Shown here piece by piece: positions 61,271 to 64,000 of a stretch of DNA of 64,000 nt. The stretch lies in NCBI RefSeq assembly GCF_015356755.1, contig NZ_JADFCO010000063.1:1-64000 (forward strand). The letters run 5' to 3'. Origin of the DNA: Nonlabens antarcticus (lineage in GTDB: Bacteria > Bacteroidota > Bacteroidia > Flavobacteriales > Flavobacteriaceae). Position 1 is the first letter of the stretch, and each line of letters begins with the position of its first letter. Made by a program: the position numbers and the translations under genes. The notes beneath the pieces were generated by a model. That model was not told the DNA's origin. It did no database searches and saw only the letters and a list, made by a program, of their open reading frames with translations.

Positions 61271-61687
61271 ATGAAAGAAATATTTCATAAAATAGCGTCA
61301 TTTTCTTTAGCACTTATTGTGTTATTATCAACAGTATCTTTTACTGTTGATAGTCATTACTGTGGCGATACTTTAGTGGATACTTCTTTATTCGGTCACG
61401 CTGAAACCTGCGGTATGGAAGTTCAACAGCAATCGAATTCATCAGAGTGTGATATCTCCAAAAAAGGTTTTTGTAGTGATGAACAAGTGATTGTTGAAGG
61501 TCAAGATACTTTAAAAACGTCGTTCGACAAATTGGATAAAGACCAACAACTGTTTGTTGCTGCTTTTATCCACACCTATATAAATTTGTTTTTCGAATTT
61601 CAAGAAGATTTAAATTCATATAGAGATTATACACCTCCTCCCTTGGTCAGGGATATTCAAGTTTTAGACCAAACCTTCCTTATTTGA
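61271..61687 (+). CDS. HYC_CC_PP family protein (copy 2)
   Basis: 138 residues. Signal peptide, then HYC (SHYCGDTLVD), cysteines in TCGMEV, SECD and GFCSDE, and PPPL near the C-terminus; it ends DQTFLI, like the ETFLI of the divergent copy. It precedes the RND pump by 104 bases and probably belongs to its operon. Confidence 0.85.
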   Translation: MKEIFHKIASFSLALIVLLSTVSFTVDSHYCGDTLVDTSLFGHAETCGMEVQQQSNSSECDISKKGFCSDEQVIVEGQDTLKTSFDKLDKDQQLFVAAFIHTYINLFFEFQEDLNSYRDYTPPPLVRDIQVLDQTFLI

Positions 61688-61791
61688 TTTTTAAGTAATT
61701 AGAACTGTAGTCCTACATTAATTTGTTTTGGACCTTTGTGCTTGTTTGTCACTTTTTAAACAAGATTTATAATTACTTAATAATCATTTCT

Positions 61792-64000
61792 ATGCTGAAT
61801 AAAAGCATCAAATTTCTAATAGAGAATAAACTCGTCGCAGTTTTAATGCTCACCCTATTTATAGGTTGGGGCGTTGTAAACGCACCTTTTGGTTGGGACA
61901 CCGGCTTTTTACCATCTAATCCTGTTGCTGTAGATGCTATTCCAGATATTGGGGAAAATCAACAAATTGTTTTTACCAAGTGGCAAGGTCGCTCACCACA
62001 AGATATTGAAGACCAAATTACCTATCCACTTACTACTTCGCTTCTGGGTATTCCTGGTGTAAAGACCATTCGTAGTTCCTCTATGTTTGGGTTTTCCAGT
62101 ATCTATATCATCTTTGAAGAAGATATTGAATTCTATTGGTCACGTAGTCGGATTTTAGAGAAACTAAATTCACTGCCAGCCAACCTATTACCAGATGGCG
62201 TAAATCCATCTTTAGGACCCGATGCCACAGGTTTAGGTCAAATATATTGGTACACGTTAGAAGGGCGTGATGAAAAAGGAAATGTAACTGGAGGCTGGGA
62301 TTTGCAGGAGCTGCGTAGTATTCAAGATTACTATGTAAAATACGGATTGTCCTCGGCAAGTGGTGTTTCAGAAGTTGCCTCTATTGGCGGTTATGTTCAG
62401 GAATACCAAGTTGATGTTGACCCTGAAAAAATGCGCCAATACAGTATTAGTTTAAGCGATGTTGTAAAAGCAGTAAAGGAAAGCAACCAAGATATTGGCG
62501 CGCAGACACTGGAAATAAATCAAGCAGAATATTTAGTTCGTGGTTTGGGTTATGTAAAATCTGTGGCTGATATTGAAAATGCAGTAGTTACTTCAGAAAA
62601 TTTTACTTCTATACGAATCAAGGATATCGCAAAAGTAAATTTAGGACCACAGACCAGACGCGGTATTCTTGATAAGGAAGGTGCCGAAGTTGTGGGTGGT
62701 GTCGTTGTGGCTCGTTACGGTGCAAACCCAATGGAAGTCATTAATAACGTCAAAGATCAAATAGCTGAACTTTCAACAGGACTACCAAGCAAAGTTTTAG
62801 CTGACGGTCGCACTTCACAGGTAACTATTGTCCCATTTTATGACCGAACAGAACTCATTCAAGAAACACTTCATACGCTTAATGAAGCTCTTACACTTGA
62901 AATCTTAATTACCATTTTGGTCATCATCGTGATGGTGTTCAACCTGCGCGCATCTATTCTTATTTCAGGATTATTACCTGTTGCCGTATTAATGGTATTT
63001 ATTGCGATGAAACTATTCAATGTAGATGCAAATATTGTTGCCTTATCAGGTATTGCTATAGCCATTGGTACAATGGTGGATGTAGGCGTCATACTTGCCG
63101 AAAATATGATTCGGCATTTGGAAGATGAAAAATTACGCTTTAAAGAAAGTGGAATAGAATACACAACAAATGAAATTGTCTATAATGCTACTGCTGAGGT
63201 TTCAGGAGCTATTTTAACAGCTGTACTCACAACTATTATAAGCTTCATACCAGTATTTACATTGATAGGTGCTGAAGGCAAACTATTTAGACCACTGGCA
63301 TTTACTAAAACAATGGCACTTTCTGCGGCCTTGGTTATTGCTCTTTTCTTGATACCACCATTTGCCGCATTCTTGTTTAGGAAAACGAATATTAGAGAAC
63401 GTTCTAAATATATTCTCAACGGTTTGCTTATTATTCTTGGCATCACTGCCATTGTTTACGGCTATTGGTTAGGGCTTATCTTAATAGCTTATGGCGTTGT
63501 TGCGCTCTTGAGCGTAAGAGATATTATAACAACTAAAAGAGCTAATTTATTTCACATAATTATTTCCTGCATTGCTATTGTGTTCTTGCTTGCTGAATAT
63601 TGGCGACCGCTCGGTTTTGATCGGAGCATCTTAATGAACTTGATTTTTGTAGCGATTATCTGTTTTGGGTTACTGGGTGTGTTTTCAATTTTCCAAAGGT
63701 ATTATGACAATATATTACGCTGGGCACTTCAAAACCGACTACTGTTTTTAATCATTCCAACAACGGTGTTTATTTTAGGAGTGGTTATAATGCGAAATAC
63801 TGGTAAAGAATTTATGCCATCGCTCAACGAAGGTTCATTTCTTTTAATGCCTACTTCTTTACCACATTCTGGTGTAGAAGAAAATAAGCGTGTACTGCAA
63901 CAACTCGATATGGCGGTTGCCACGATTCCAGAAATAGAAACAGTAGTAGGAAAATCAGGTCGAACAGAATCCGCGCTCGACCCTGCACCACTATCGATGT
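61792..64000 (+). CDS. cusA: CusA/CzcA heavy-metal RND efflux pump, cut by the window end
   Basis: 736 codons are in the window; the frame is open at 64000, so the C-terminal part is missing (family about 1040 to 1450 residues). ATG 61792. The N-terminus INKSIKFLIENKLVAVLM-type helix, DAIPDIGENQQIVFTKW, SPQDIEDQITYPL, and SGIAIAIGTMVDVGVILAENMIRHLE are the heavy-metal RND signature. It would pump Cu or a similar ion out of the periplasm with an adaptor and outer-membrane channel that are presumably further right. Confidence 0.95.
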   Translation, partial: MLNKSIKFLIENKLVAVLMLTLFIGWGVVNAPFGWDTGFLPSNPVAVDAIPDIGENQQIVFTKWQGRSPQDIEDQITYPLTTSLLGIPGVKTIRSSSMFGFSSIYIIFEEDIEFYWSRSRILEKLNSLPANLLPDGVNPSLGPDATGLGQIYWYTLEGRDEKGNVTGGWDLQELRSIQDYYVKYGLSSASGVSEVASIGGYVQEYQVDVDPEKMRQYSISLSDVVKAVKESNQDIGAQTLEINQAEYLVRGLGYVKSVADIENAVVTSENFTSIRIKDIAKVNLGPQTRRGILDKEGAEVVGGVVVARYGANPMEVINNVKDQIAELSTGLPSKVLADGRTSQVTIVPFYDRTELIQETLHTLNEALTLEILITILVIIVMVFNLRASILISGLLPVAVLMVFIAMKLFNVDANIVALSGIAIAIGTMVDVGVILAENMIRHLEDEKLRFKESGIEYTTNEIVYNATAEVSGAILTAVLTTIISFIPVFTLIGAEGKLFRPLAFTKTMALSAALVIALFLIPPFAAFLFRKTNIRERSKYILNGLLIILGITAIVYGYWLGLILIAYGVVALLSVRDIITTKRANLFHIIISCIAIVFLLAEYWRPLGFDRSILMNLIFVAIICFGLLGVFSIFQRYYDNILRWALQNRLLFLIIPTTVFILGVVIMRNTGKEFMPSLNEGSFLLMPTSLPHSGVEENKRVLQQLDMAVATIPEIETVVGKSGRTESALDPAPLSM

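Overview
The window looks like chromosomal or plasmid-borne accessory DNA of a member of the Bacteroidetes, most likely a Flavobacteriaceae. The evidence is low G+C, Bacteroidetes-type conjugative transposon genes (TraE, F, G, I, J, K, M, N and RteC), BfmA/BtgA mobilization genes, promoters of the TAnnTTTG type, and families such as HYC_CC_PP and DUF5676. No rRNA, tRNA, CRISPR array, integrase or attachment site is visible, so both element ends lie outside the window or cannot be recognised.

Layout. (1) 1-4905, plus strand: single-stranded DNA-binding protein, two small ICE-type proteins, a 389-base non-coding stretch rich in inverted repeats that is a good oriT candidate, then a mobilization accessory protein, a relaxase and a VirD4/TraG-type coupling protein. 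(2) 5019-7347: an Mrr-like nuclease facing an adenine methyltransferase, with a 12-base tandem repeat between them. (3) 7451-14682, minus strand: the conjugation operon traE-F-G-I-J-K-M-N plus a DUF4878 lipoprotein. (4) 14872-15510: a peptidoglycan amidase. (5) 15655-27146: a defence island around a DNA phosphorothioation (Ssp/Dnd) core. It has a cysteine desulfurase on the plus strand and, on the minus strand, a regulator, DUF4007 protein, large P-loop ATPase and PAPS-reductase-like protein in overlapping reading frames. The run continues directly into a GHKL ATPase and a GIY-YIG nuclease, and a second, larger GHKL ATPase sits upstream. No SspE-like or DndFGH-like restriction protein is visible, so the GHKL/GIY-YIG genes are candidates for a new effector arm. 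(6) 27261-30092: replication/excision-type genes, a HTH_17 excisionase-like protein and RteC, with repeated CCCAAGT elements between rteC and the excisionase-like gene.

(7) 30157-58969, minus strand, is a long, densely packed cargo region. It starts with an MFS pump and a CopB-type (CPH motif) copper ATPase. It continues with a stress and carbon-metabolism block: class III PRPP synthetase, AMP/thymidine phosphorylase, beta-CASP metallo-hydrolase, ATP-cone nuclease, universal stress proteins, a short-chain dehydrogenase, a D-lactate-type dehydrogenase, glycosyltransferase, GH130 phosphorylase, cupin, phosphofructokinase, class I aldolase and archaeal-type (type II) GAPDH. Transporters, an NDH-2 NADH dehydrogenase and small metal-handling membrane proteins complete it. 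(8) 59129-64000: a WG-repeat protein, an AraC-type regulator with a metal-binding-like N-terminus, two divergent HYC_CC_PP proteins and a CusA/CzcA RND pump that runs off the window.

Together this reads as an integrative conjugative element, or a mosaic of several, that carries its own transfer machinery, a phage-defence island, and a copper-resistance and energy/stress-survival cargo. Whether everything right of rteC belongs to the same element cannot be decided from this window.
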